Assembly: GCA_022690815.1 (NCBI GenBank)
Contig: JALCZJ010000005.1
Coordinates: 1 to 64,000 of the forward strand
Direction: 5' to 3'
DNA: 64,000 bases
DNA from: Ferrimicrobium sp.
GTDB lineage: Bacteria > Actinomycetota > Acidimicrobiia > Acidimicrobiales > Acidimicrobiaceae
Shown: one piece after another, positions 27,200 through 35,248 of the stretch
Position numbering within the stretch: the stretch's first letter is position 1
Layout of the letters: the number at the start of each line of letters is the position of its first letter
Program-made: the position numbers and the translations under genes
The notes under the pieces: generated by a model
Databases searched by the model: none
Told to the model about the DNA's origin: nothing
The model's input: the letters and a program-made list of their open reading frames with translations, nothing else

Positions 27200-27919
27200 G
27201 TGGCCATCATGGTTACCGAGCCCATCAAAGAAACCGAGCCCATCAGAGAAACCGAGCCAAGCAGCGAACCTCCGGTCTTTCTTGTGGTCGTCCCGTTGCA
27301 GCTCGACGCACACCAACCCTTCATACTCGCTGAGCAAAGGGGTACCTGCCTCTCACTCCTTCGCGTGCATCTCAATGCCCTCGATGCGAGCCTCATCTCC
27401 AAAGCCGAACGGTTCTTGGTTGGTACCGTTGGCCTTACCATCTCGCGCTTGACCTTGAGCATCGCTACCCAAAACCTGGCAATCGAACCGTCGGTTGTAG
27501 AACTTTGCTATTACGGCTTTGCCAAAAGTCGGTTTACCAACGGAGACAACCTCACCTGGGCCCCCCTCTACCAGCTGCTCCCAGAGGCTGACCAACGCCA
27601 GCCGCCATCACGGCCATGCAGCGACACGCCCGATGAGCAGCTCAACCCCCATGATCGGGAGCTGCTTGCGGCAACCCTCGATCACCTTCGGCAATCACTG
27701 GATCGACGGCCAGTGATCGAAGAGATCGAACCCGAAGCCTTCACCCTCTCGTATCTACAACACCGCACCGAGATGCTGCTTGGACGCTCACTCCATACCC
27801 AGAACTTCCGGCGAAAGATCCTTGAGTCTGGGTACGTCGAATCGACTGACCTGGCCGTCAACCAAACCATAGGACGCCCAGCTCTCTTATACCGCGTCAG
27901 CCGATCTCAGCACGACTAG
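27200..27919 (+). CDS. NrtR-like Nudix-related transcriptional regulator of NAD synthesis
   Basis: About 239 residues with a GTG start; an ATG three codons on is an alternative, and neither has a clear ribosome site. The middle is a Nudix-fold relic: HLNALDASLISKAERFLVGT sits where the Nudix box would be but lacks its glutamates, as expected for NrtR, which senses ADP-ribose or NAD-related ligands instead of cutting them. The C-terminal winged helix is well kept (FTLSYLQHRTEMLLGRSLHT, NFRRKILESGYV, GRPALLYR). It lies directly before nadA-nadB-nadC, the same place as in mycobacteria, and probably represses them. The N-terminus has a short TEP/IKE repeat that is likely disordered. Confidence 0.85.
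   Translation: MAIMVTEPIKETEPIRETEPSSEPPVFLVVVPLQLDAHQPFILAEQRGTCLSLLRVHLNALDASLISKAERFLVGTVGLTISRLTLSIATQNLAIEPSVVELCYYGFAKSRFTNGDNLTWAPLYQLLPEADQRQPPSRPCSDTPDEQLNPHDRELLAATLDHLRQSLDRRPVIEEIEPEAFTLSYLQHRTEMLLGRSLHTQNFRRKILESGYVESTDLAVNQTIGRPALLYRVSRSQHD
27218..27253 (+). repeat. 18-bp tandem repeat in the regulator N-terminus
   Basis: Two 18-base copies starting GAGCCCATCA differ at one position (27218-27235 and 27236-27253). They encode the repeated acidic/basic hexapeptide EPIKET/EPIRET ahead of the Nudix-like fold. Confidence 0.8.
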
Positions 27920-27954
27920 CTCAATCGTTCTGCCTAGCTTCCTGGTAGCCAAGC

Positions 27955-27980
27955 TATACTAATGCTCATCATGAGTATTA
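27955..27980 (+). promoter_or_regulatory. -10 box and palindromic operator at the nadA start
   Basis: TATACT (27955-27960) is a good -10 box. A palindrome overlaps its last base and spans 27960-27980: half-sites TAATGCTCAT and ATGAGTATTA around a central C, with one mismatch. It covers the predicted transcription start and the nadA start codons. A repressor bound here would block initiation. The NrtR-like protein encoded just upstream is the obvious candidate. Confidence 0.65.
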
Positions 27981-28966
27981 TTGCACCGCCGCTCGACCAG
28001 GTGGATTTCGAACGACATATTCGGCAAGCCGTCGACGATCATCACGCCATCATTTTGGCACACAACTACCAGCCGCCTTGGATCAAACGGGTTGCCGATG
28101 TAACTGGAGATTCTCTCTACCTGTCTCAGCAGGCTCGCGACACCGACGCCTCAACGATCGTCTTTTGTGGAGTCCGCTTCATGGCCGAGACGGCAAAGAT
28201 GCTCTCCCCTCACAAGCGAGTCATCCTCCCAGCCGACGACGCTGAATGCTCCCTTGCAGACTCGATTACCGCAGCCGATCTGGCTGCTTGGAAGTCGACG
28301 TACCCTGAAGCCATCGTGGTCGCCTACGTCAACACCTCGGCAGCCGTAAAGGCGCTTTCCGACGTCTGTTGCACCTCGTCAAACGCTGTCGAAGTCGTAC
28401 GCTCCATCCCCGAGGACCGTGAGATTCTCTTTTTGCCCGATCAATTCCTTGGAGCGTACGTCCAACGCATGACGAAGCACCCCAACATGCACCTCTGGAT
28501 GGGCGAATGTCACGTCCATGCCGACATCTCACCCGATCGACTCCGCGCCAAGATGGCCGAGCACCCCGAGGCGAGTATGATGGTGCATCCTGAGTGCGGT
28601 TGTACTACCTCGACCCTGTACGAACTCGCTGATGGGGACCGAATCCATGGACGCCAACGCGTACAGTTTCTCTCCACCAACCAGATGATCGCAAAGGCAC
28701 GGGAGACGACCGAGGACCACGTGCTCGTCGCCACTGAGATCGGGATACTCTCTGACCTTCGGGCAGCGAACCCAGCGGTGCACTTCGAGGCGGTCAATGA
28801 CCAGGCTGAGTGCCCGTACATGAACCGGATTACGCCCGCACGACTCCTTGAATCGTTCGGTGGTGCCAACGACGAAATCATGCTCGATGACGAGACCATC
28901 GCAAGGGCTCGCTTAGCCGTTGAACGGATGGTCGATCCCGCCTTGAGAACCTGGGCACGGCCGTGA
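27962..28966 (+). CDS. nadA: Quinolinate synthase
   Basis: 334 residues. It condenses iminoaspartate with dihydroxyacetone phosphate to quinolinate using a [4Fe-4S] cluster. The likely ligands are Cys96 (DAECSLADS), Cys183 (GECHVH) and Cys284 (AECPYMNRI). Other family motifs are ILAHNYQPP and HPECGCTTSTLYEL. ATG codons at 27962 and 27971 both fit; the second lies at the distance expected for a leaderless message from the -10 box at 27955. It is the first gene of nadABC and overlaps nadB by four bases. Confidence 0.95.
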   Translation: MLIMSIIAPPLDQVDFERHIRQAVDDHHAIILAHNYQPPWIKRVADVTGDSLYLSQQARDTDASTIVFCGVRFMAETAKMLSPHKRVILPADDAECSLADSITAADLAAWKSTYPEAIVVAYVNTSAAVKALSDVCCTSSNAVEVVRSIPEDREILFLPDQFLGAYVQRMTKHPNMHLWMGECHVHADISPDRLRAKMAEHPEASMMVHPECGCTTSTLYELADGDRIHGRQRVQFLSTNQMIAKARETTEDHVLVATEIGILSDLRAANPAVHFEAVNDQAECPYMNRITPARLLESFGGANDEIMLDDETIARARLAVERMVDPALRTWARP

Positions 28967-30483
28967 CCACGATGCAGATCGACGACGATGCAGCCTTCGA
29001 CGTGGTCATCGTCGGTGCTGGCATTGCTGCGCTCACCGTCGCACTGTCGTTGCCAACCACAACACGCATTGTGATTGTCAGCCAGAGCTATACCAGCACC
29101 TCCAGTCACTGGGCAAAGGGTGGTGTTGCCGCGGCATCGGATGGATCAGCCGACATTCTTGCCCACGCCGACGACACCATCGCCGCCGGAGCAGGCCTCA
29201 ACGCCCCCGCCCAGGTCCGTCGTCTGGTCAGCGAGGCACCAGAGGCGATCGCCTTTTTGATCAGCCAGGGTGTTGAGTTCGAGCCAACACTCGAGCGCGA
29301 GGCAGGACATCAGAGCCCACGAATTCGCCACGCCAATGGCGACGCGACCGGTCTTGCCATCATGGAGGTACTTGGGCCCCGGTGCGCTAGCGCACCCAAC
29401 ATCACGCTGGCGACCGGTCGGCTAATCGAAATTCTGGTCGACGATGCCGGGGTCTGTGGCATCATCGCTGAACGCCAAGGAAAGGGGTGGTCGGTGCGTG
29501 CGCCAAGGGTGGTGCTCGCTACTGGTGGATCCACCGGTCTGTGGCGAGATCACACCTCGCCCGACACAAATATCGGTACGGGCATCATCGCCGCATACCG
29601 GGCTGGCGCAATGCTTGCGGACCTGGAGTTCACGCAGTTCCACCCGACAGCCATTGCCCTGTCGGGCTCTCCGCTTGCGCTCGCAACCGAGGCCCTACGA
29701 GGAGCAGGTGCCTTCATCGTCGACGAGGACGGCAAACGCTTTCTCTTCGAGACTGATCCAGCTGGTGAGTTGGCAACACGTGATCGGGTTGCCCTGGCCA
29801 TGCATCGCCACTGCGGACCGAGTTATCTTGACGTGAGACCAATCGGTGCGCGTGAGGTCGCGGCGCGCTTTCCGACCTTTCTGGCCAACTGTCGGCGTTA
29901 TGGGCATGATCCGTTTGTCAACGGTCCCGTTCCCATACGACCGGCTGCGCACTATAGCATGGGCGGGATCGTCGCTGGTGCCGACGGCGAGACTAGCGTC
30001 GACGGTCTCTATGCCGTTGGTGAATGCGCGAACAGTGGCGTTCACGGAGCCAACCGTCTTGCGTCCAACTCACTGCTCGAAGGCCTGGTATTCGCCCGGC
30101 GCATCGCCACCTCTCTCGCCGAGAGTCCGCGACATCTGCGCTCATCACACCCCCATGAAAGCCTCGATCTGCCATCACGTGCTCCCAAGCGCTCCGAGCT
30201 TTGCGCACTTGTAGATGCCGGCTTAGGCATCGAGCGAGACCGCGCGACACTCATGGCTGCCCGCGCAGACCTCACAACCCTCCCTACCATCCCCATGGAT
30301 CCCTGGGATGCCCATGCCCTAACCGGTGTCACGGCGTTGGTCGAGCTCATGTTCACCGCCGCCATCTTGCGGGAGGGAAGCGTTGGCGCACATACCCGAT
30401 CAGACGCCAGCAACGAAGACCCAAAGTATCGCATCGAATTTGTTGGCGCCCAAGTTCCTCGACGAGTAGGACGGCCCCAATGA
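28963..30483 (+). CDS. nadB: L-aspartate oxidase
   Basis: 506 residues, full length. This flavoenzyme oxidises L-aspartate to iminoaspartate, the substrate of NadA. The FAD-binding start is FDVVIVGAGIAALTVALSL (about residues 7-25), the substrate loop includes SSHWAKGGVAAA, and the second flavin motif is HYSMGGIVAGADGETSVDGL followed by GECANSGVHGANRLASNSL. The C-terminal helical region is somewhat short. The GTG start overlaps the nadA stop (GTGA), and its stop overlaps the nadC ATG (ATGA), so all three are co-translated. Confidence 0.95.
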   Translation: MTTMQIDDDAAFDVVIVGAGIAALTVALSLPTTTRIVIVSQSYTSTSSHWAKGGVAAASDGSADILAHADDTIAAGAGLNAPAQVRRLVSEAPEAIAFLISQGVEFEPTLEREAGHQSPRIRHANGDATGLAIMEVLGPRCASAPNITLATGRLIEILVDDAGVCGIIAERQGKGWSVRAPRVVLATGGSTGLWRDHTSPDTNIGTGIIAAYRAGAMLADLEFTQFHPTAIALSGSPLALATEALRGAGAFIVDEDGKRFLFETDPAGELATRDRVALAMHRHCGPSYLDVRPIGAREVAARFPTFLANCRRYGHDPFVNGPVPIRPAAHYSMGGIVAGADGETSVDGLYAVGECANSGVHGANRLASNSLLEGLVFARRIATSLAESPRHLRSSHPHESLDLPSRAPKRSELCALVDAGLGIERDRATLMAARADLTTLPTIPMDPWDAHALTGVTALVELMFTAAILREGSVGAHTRSDASNEDPKYRIEFVGAQVPRRVGRPQ

Positions 30484-31397
30484 CACTGCTTGATGTCATC
30501 AATCACGCCCTTGACGAAGACCTTATCCAACCACAGCTTGACCCGATGTCAGCTTCGACTGAACCACCGGCGCATCGCGCATCCTCCACCCATGGCTCGA
30601 TCCAAAGCGACGACTCACGCCCAATCGACCTCACTGGCTCCTTGCTCGAAGACCACGATGTGGAACTCGCGCTCGTCGCACGGGCGCCTGGCGTCTTCGT
30701 TGGTCAGCAAGTCGTCCCCTTGGTGTTGGCACTGACCGCACAACGTCTCGGTTATGAGGTGCCAAACTATGAAGCCCTCCTCGGCGATGGTGACCCGCTC
30801 GAGGCGACAACGAAGATCGCCACGATAAGCGGTAGCTTGCGAACCATCCTGGCTGCAGAGCGCACACTACTGAACCTGACGTGTCATCTCTCAGGCGTGG
30901 CAACGTTGACCCGCACCTACGTAACAAAGGTCGCTCACACCTCAGCCAAAATACGCGATACCCGCAAAACTACCCCCGGCCTGCGCCTCGAGGAGAAACA
31001 CGCGGTGCGCTGTGGCGGCGGCGTCAACCATCGCCTCGGGCTCTGGGATGCCTTTTTGATCAAAGATAACCACCTTGCCTACGGGTCGCTCGCCGACCTG
31101 GTCACACGAGCACGACTCCATCAGCCAGCGCGGCCGATCGAGGTAGAGGTCGACGATCTCGACCAACTCGACCAAGCAGTGGAACTGGGTCTAGATCTCA
31201 TCTTGTTGGATAACATGGATGTCGACACAATCAGCGAGGCGGTCAAACGCGTGCGAAGCCGCTGTCGACTCGAGGTCTCGGGCGGAGTGAGCCTTGACAA
31301 TGTGGTCCCAATCGCAGAGACGGGCATCGATTACATCGCAATCGGTGCACTCACCCACTCAGCACCGATTCTCGACCTTGGACTCGATGACCGCTAA
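30480..31397 (+). CDS. nadC: Nicotinate-nucleotide pyrophosphorylase (carboxylating)
   Basis: 305 residues from the ATG at 30480, which overlaps the nadB stop. A longer frame to 30201 lies inside nadB and is not credible. The enzyme converts quinolinate and PRPP to nicotinate mononucleotide, closing the de novo route begun by NadA and NadB. Motifs seen are RTLLNLTCHLSGVATLT, KIRDTRKTTPGLRLEEKHAV, GGGVNHRLGLWDAFLIKDNH and LEVSGGVSLDNV. Between EDLIQ (about 14-18) and IDLTGSLL (about 49) there is a 30-residue polar insertion rich in Ser, Pro and His where other NadC proteins have a short link. Confidence 0.94.
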   Translation: MTLLDVINHALDEDLIQPQLDPMSASTEPPAHRASSTHGSIQSDDSRPIDLTGSLLEDHDVELALVARAPGVFVGQQVVPLVLALTAQRLGYEVPNYEALLGDGDPLEATTKIATISGSLRTILAAERTLLNLTCHLSGVATLTRTYVTKVAHTSAKIRDTRKTTPGLRLEEKHAVRCGGGVNHRLGLWDAFLIKDNHLAYGSLADLVTRARLHQPARPIEVEVDDLDQLDQAVELGLDLILLDNMDVDTISEAVKRVRSRCRLEVSGGVSLDNVVPIAETGIDYIAIGALTHSAPILDLGLDDR

Positions 31398-31463
31398 GGC
31401 GCGCCCGCCCACATGAGGTCGTGATCGCACCCAATCATATGATCGCGGTCGAGCCTGGCTCCA

Positions 31464-32129
31464 TCAGGGCCTCTGCCCCATTACCACATGTGCCCCATCA
31501 CCAATCGTGCGCCCTGGCTCGTCAGATGTTGGTCGAGAGTTCTCGTTGGAGCCGTCCGAATCGCGTTCGTCTTTGTGAAACGTAGTGTCCATCATCGTGT
31601 AGTCGTCACCTTGTTGCGTCGACCCAGTCTCAGCGGCCTGGATGTCTCCAGGTTCGATATCTCCCGCCTCGATATCATGGTCGGCCTCGTCTGGACGCCC
31701 ACCCACCAATCGAGGTGCGACCAGGATAGGAGCCGGAACTGGCTGCAGGAGCGCCAGCATGATAGCATCCGATGGACGAGCGCTAAAAAGCTTGATATGC
31801 CCGTCTCGACTTGACACCGCCAAGATCGCGTGGACGTTGCCCTCAACGACATCGTCGAGTGCGACGTAGCTCACGCCCTGCCCGTGGGCAGCGAGGATAT
31901 CTTGCATCAATTCGGTCGTCATCGGCCGCGGTGCACGCTCCTTCGCTAGGATCAGCGCAAGTTGGCGCGCCTGTTCAATAGAGATCGGTATGTCGAACTC
32001 GACCAAGGACGTGTCGTCAGGCAACAGCGTGATACGGGCAAATGGCTCCGGAAGGTCAACGCCGACCCGAATAAGTCGACAGGGTACAAAACCGGCGAGG
32101 TTGAAGTTCTCAGGATCGACTACGGGCAC
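31464..32129 (-). CDS. Bifunctional nuclease domain protein (BFN, DUF151)
   Basis: About 221 residues from a GTG at 32129; a TTG at 32141 is the other option. Both overlap the 3' end of rodA. The BFN domain covers the first 140 residues, with DDTSLVEFDIPISIEQARQL, MTTELMQDILAA and RPSDAIMLALL, the conserved core of the family. The last 75 residues are acidic and polar, probably disordered. The domain is widespread in actinobacteria and has reported RNase and DNase activity in plant members; the bacterial role is unclear. It faces nadC tail to tail. It probably shares a transcript with rodA and the small upstream gene. Confidence 0.8.
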   Translation of the reverse strand: MPVVDPENFNLAGFVPCRLIRVGVDLPEPFARITLLPDDTSLVEFDIPISIEQARQLALILAKERAPRPMTTELMQDILAAHGQGVSYVALDDVVEGNVHAILAVSSRDGHIKLFSARPSDAIMLALLQPVPAPILVAPRLVGGRPDEADHDIEAGDIEPGDIQAAETGSTQQGDDYTMMDTTFHKDERDSDGSNENSRPTSDEPGRTIGDGAHVVMGQRP

Positions 32130-33255
32130 GCTGGGCCCCAATGTTGAGTGCCAGGCCGACCATCGCCAAGAAGGCCAACATGGCCGACCCCCCGTAGCTG
32201 ATAAGCGGCAGCGGAATACCGGTAATCGGCATGATACCGATGGTCATGCCGACGTTCTGAAAGATCGAGTAGCCAATCCACGCCACGGCCCCGGCAACGA
32301 TCAGTGTTCCGGTGATGTCTTTTGCCCAGCGCATTGCGCTCCAAAGTCGCCATATCAGTATCGCATATCCGGCCAGTAAGGCCGCTGATCCAACAAAACC
32401 AAGTTGCTCTCCAATTGCCGTAAAAATGAAGTCAGTCTGCTGCTCGGGAACGAACGCCAGTGTCGTCTGCGATCCCTTGAAAAGTCCAACTCCAAAGATA
32501 TGTCCGGAGCCGATAGCGATCTTGGATTGAGCCAGGTTGTAGCCAAAACTTGAAGTGTCAGCCTTCGGATTGAGAAATGACAGCAACCTATGGAGCTGAT
32601 AGCTTTTGAGAAAGCCAACGTGAAGCACCGTGACAACTCCAAGAACCCCGACGACGAGCAAGGCCAACAGGTATCGTGCCGGCACGCCGGCCATGACCAG
32701 CAGCAACGCCGTAATGATGCCGATCACGATCCCGGTACCGAGATCCGGTTGCTTGATCACCAACACCATTGGGATACCACCCATCAGGAGAATGGTGATA
32801 ACCCCTCGCAGATCGATGGGATCCTCTCGATTCGCCACGTATGCAGCGATGCCGAAAATTACACCGATCGGCGCAAATTCCGATGGCTGCACTTGGACAG
32901 GACCGAGCTGGAACCATCGCTGCGATCCGAGCTGTGAAGACCCAACCGGAGTCAATACGGCCAGCAATCCAAGAAGGCTCGCACCATAGATGAAATAGGC
33001 GAAGTGAGCGATCCGCTGGTAGTCCACAAGCGCTAGCACCACCATAGCCACGGCTCCGAGGAGGAAATAGATGGCCTGACGCTCGAAATAGTAGTTTCCA
33101 GAGATTCCTGCGTGGATCAGCTGTTCTTTGGTGGCAGAGTAGACCATCAATACGCCAAAAGCACCAATGCCCAGCGCCACGACAGCGAGCAGAAGATCGA
33201 CCTTGAAGAGCCGCTGCACCAGGCTCGTCCTGCGACGAACGGCCATCTGGGTCAT
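32110..33255 (-). CDS. rodA: Rod shape-determining protein RodA (SEDS family)
   Basis: 381 residues, the usual RodA length, with about ten membrane helices. It polymerises glycan strands of peptidoglycan during elongation. The SEDS core is visible: GSQRWFQLGPVQVQPSEFAPIG, VIKQPDLGTGIVI (with the conserved aspartate), SYQLHRLLSFLNP, YNLAQSKIAIGSGHIFGVGLFKG, FVPEQQTDFIFTAIGEQLGFVG and GIPLPLISYGGSAML. The start overlaps the upstream small gene by four bases (ATGA). Unlike the SEDS protein at 21421-22752, this one has the classical RodA motifs PEQQTDFIF and GMTIGIMPITGIPLP. No mreBCD or transpeptidase gene is adjacent. Confidence 0.93.
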   Translation of the reverse strand: MTQMAVRRRTSLVQRLFKVDLLLAVVALGIGAFGVLMVYSATKEQLIHAGISGNYYFERQAIYFLLGAVAMVVLALVDYQRIAHFAYFIYGASLLGLLAVLTPVGSSQLGSQRWFQLGPVQVQPSEFAPIGVIFGIAAYVANREDPIDLRGVITILLMGGIPMVLVIKQPDLGTGIVIGIITALLLVMAGVPARYLLALLVVGVLGVVTVLHVGFLKSYQLHRLLSFLNPKADTSSFGYNLAQSKIAIGSGHIFGVGLFKGSQTTLAFVPEQQTDFIFTAIGEQLGFVGSAALLAGYAILIWRLWSAMRWAKDITGTLIVAGAVAWIGYSIFQNVGMTIGIMPITGIPLPLISYGGSAMLAFLAMVGLALNIGAQRARSRS

Positions 33256-33659
33256 GACAGTCCCAGGATCCTCTCAAGCGTCGAGCGCGCCATCGCGCTT
33301 TGACCGGCCTCAGCCTGGAAGCGAACAAGTGCGGTGGCAATCCAGTCGGAGAGCTTCAAATTCTCTGATCGAATGCGTACGCCACCAACGACGTGGTCGA
33401 CCCTGCTGGCCACCACCTTGCCGTTTTTGTCACGTTCAAGGCTAAAACGCTCTGATCCAACATCGAAATAGTCGGTGCGCTGTTTGCGCTTGGCTTCTGT
33501 GTGCACCCGATCCCCAAACAGCTCGAGCACGCGCTCCAGACCTACCGTCTCAAGGGCTTGTGCCTCTGCAGCCAGCTTGAACAAGTCTGAGGAATCAACC
33601 AGACCATCGGCATCCGCGCCAAAGGCGCCACCTGATTCTTGACCATTGTCTGCTACCAT
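33252..33659 (-). CDS. Hypothetical protein upstream of rodA
   Basis: 135 residues, no family recognised. It is soluble, acidic at the N-terminus, with helical stretches (SDLFKLAAEAQALETVGLER) and a central beta-like part (YFDVGSERFSLERDKNGKVV). The last third, LKLSDWIATALVRFQAEAGQ, looks like a short helical segment. Its stop overlaps the rodA ATG by four bases, so the two are co-translated, which supports it being a real gene. It is divergent from pspA, with 58 bases between starts. Confidence 0.7.
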   Translation of the reverse strand: MVADNGQESGGAFGADADGLVDSSDLFKLAAEAQALETVGLERVLELFGDRVHTEAKRKQRTDYFDVGSERFSLERDKNGKVVASRVDHVVGGVRIRSENLKLSDWIATALVRFQAEAGQSAMARSTLERILGLS

Positions 33660-33717
33660 GATAGCTATAGAGTAGTAGCTCTAGCTGGTATCACTTTAGG
33701 GTTAAGGAGATCCTTTC

Positions 33718-34887
33718 ATGAGCATGTTCAAACGCGTCTCTCAGGTCTTCCAACAGAAGTCGAACGCGCTTCTTGACAAGGTTGAGGATCCAACACAGGC
33801 CATCGACCTCAGTTATGAAAAGATGCAGGAGAATCTTCAGCAGGTTCGTCGCTCGATCGCCGACGTCCTCACCTCACAAAAACGTCTCGAAGCCCAACGT
33901 GCGCAACTCCAAGCGCAATACGACAAATTGCAGGGCCAAGCCCGCCAGGCGCTGCAGCAAGGACAGGAGGACGTCGCAAAGATGGCGCTCCAGCGAGCGA
34001 CCGCGATCCAACCCCAAATCGACTCTCTAAACCCCCAGATTGCACAACTCGCCCAACAAGAGAGCGCACTCGAAGAGACCGGGCGCACGCTGAACTCAAA
34101 GATTGAGGCGTTCCGTGCCCAGCGCGACACCATGAAGGCCCAATATACCGCCGCCAAAGCATCCTCCTCCGCGCTTGAGAACCTGACTGGCCTCTCCGAT
34201 CAAATGACCGATGTCAACATGATGATGGACCGAGCCCAAGATAAGATCACCCAGATGCAGTCTCGTGCTGCAGCCGTCGGCGAACTCGCCAACTCGGGTG
34301 TTCTTGATTCACCATCACTTGGAGGTCATGGCGATGACATCGAGGCAGCCTTGGCGCAGAAGTCCTCGGCCAGCGACGTAGATCTCCAGCTTGCCGCCAT
34401 GAAGGCGGAGCTTGGAGGCGGAGCTGCCCCCGCAGCGAGCATCGCTGCCCCGTCGACGCCGGCTACTCCTGCCGACGATGACGCCACAAAACAAATTCAA
34501 GCAGGTTCGACCGACGCATCACCATCCGATGGTGCCGCCCAGCCACCAGTGGTATCCGGAGCCAATACTTTCGTTGTTCGTGTGCTTGGACAGAATCGTT
34601 TTCGAATCGCGAACTCGATTCGACCAGCGCTTGACGGCCTCGACGCCGCCCTTGAGATGGCCGTGGACAAAAACGATTCCGACTCCTTCGCACAACTGGT
34701 CAAGCAACTCGGACTGTTGGTTGCAAGTAACGGAACGGCACTTGATGAGACCGACACCACCAAGGCGGACCTCGTACTCCCTAGTCCTGACATGACGCTC
34801 GAAGAAGCGAAGAAGCTCTTCTTCGACACGCCGACAGCATCAGTTCCCGATGAGGATGCTCAAACAACACCAGCCAGTGGGAGCTGA
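33718..34887 (+). CDS. PspA/IM30 family protein fused to a PspAA domain
   Basis: 389 residues, far longer than ordinary PspA (about 220-280). Residues 1-230 form the long coiled coil of PspA/IM30, with the family start MSMFKRVSQVFQQKSNALLD. A low-complexity Ala/Pro/Asp linker follows (about 232-280). Residues 283-372 match the PspAA domain, normally a separate small protein beside PspA in actinobacteria: NTFVVRVLGQNRFRI, DSFAQLVKQLGLLVASNG, ADLVLPSPDMTLEEAK. PspA binds and repairs stressed membranes. A strong ribosome site (AAGGAGATCC) precedes the ATG. It is divergent from the rodA transcript. Confidence 0.9.
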   Translation: MSMFKRVSQVFQQKSNALLDKVEDPTQAIDLSYEKMQENLQQVRRSIADVLTSQKRLEAQRAQLQAQYDKLQGQARQALQQGQEDVAKMALQRATAIQPQIDSLNPQIAQLAQQESALEETGRTLNSKIEAFRAQRDTMKAQYTAAKASSSALENLTGLSDQMTDVNMMMDRAQDKITQMQSRAAAVGELANSGVLDSPSLGGHGDDIEAALAQKSSASDVDLQLAAMKAELGGGAAPAASIAAPSTPATPADDDATKQIQAGSTDASPSDGAAQPPVVSGANTFVVRVLGQNRFRIANSIRPALDGLDAALEMAVDKNDSDSFAQLVKQLGLLVASNGTALDETDTTKADLVLPSPDMTLEEAKKLFFDTPTASVPDEDAQTTPASGS

Positions 34888-35248
34888 GCAGCTCCATACT
34901 GTCGCGACCAAATTGGTCTGATCGACAAGCTGCTAATAGCTGTAGTTCGATCGTTGTTGGGTTCGATCGTTGTTGGGTTCGATCGTTGTTGCCTTGTCTG
35001 TCGATCACAAGCGTTATTGACGCCATGCTTTCGTCTGCCTCGATGCCTGGGATGAGCCCGAGCTCCAGCGCAAAGAGTTATCCTCACCCGCCCACAAATC
35101 ATGTGCACCAATACGTCGCAAACCACCCAGTTCGGCAAGTTCACAAGTTTGGAATTGAAGTCTAACCAGCGGCCCATCAATCGGGTGGTCTCTTGCTATC
35201 GTTACCTCGCGTTGACTTGCGTCGATCGCGCGATTCTTGACATCTTGG
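34888..35248. other. Intergenic stretch between pspA and the IS element
   Basis: About 360 bases holding the 16-bp repeats at 34945-34992 and otherwise nothing recognisable. Short minus-strand frames here have no supporting signals. Confidence 0.5.
34945..34992 (+). repeat. Three 16-bp tandem repeats
   Basis: GTTCGATCGTTGTTGG occurs at 34945-34960 and 34961-34976, and a third copy (34977-34992) differs only at the last base. It lies 58 bases downstream of the PspA-PspAA stop, outside any gene. Each unit contains the palindrome CGATCG. Confidence 0.9.

Noticed and set aside
30201-30479. Upstream extension of nadC
   Set aside because: It lies inside nadB in another frame; the ATG at 30480 overlapping the nadB stop is typical of coupled genes.
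34945-34992. CRISPR array
   Set aside because: The repeats are 16 bases with no spacers and only three copies, so this is a plain tandem repeat.
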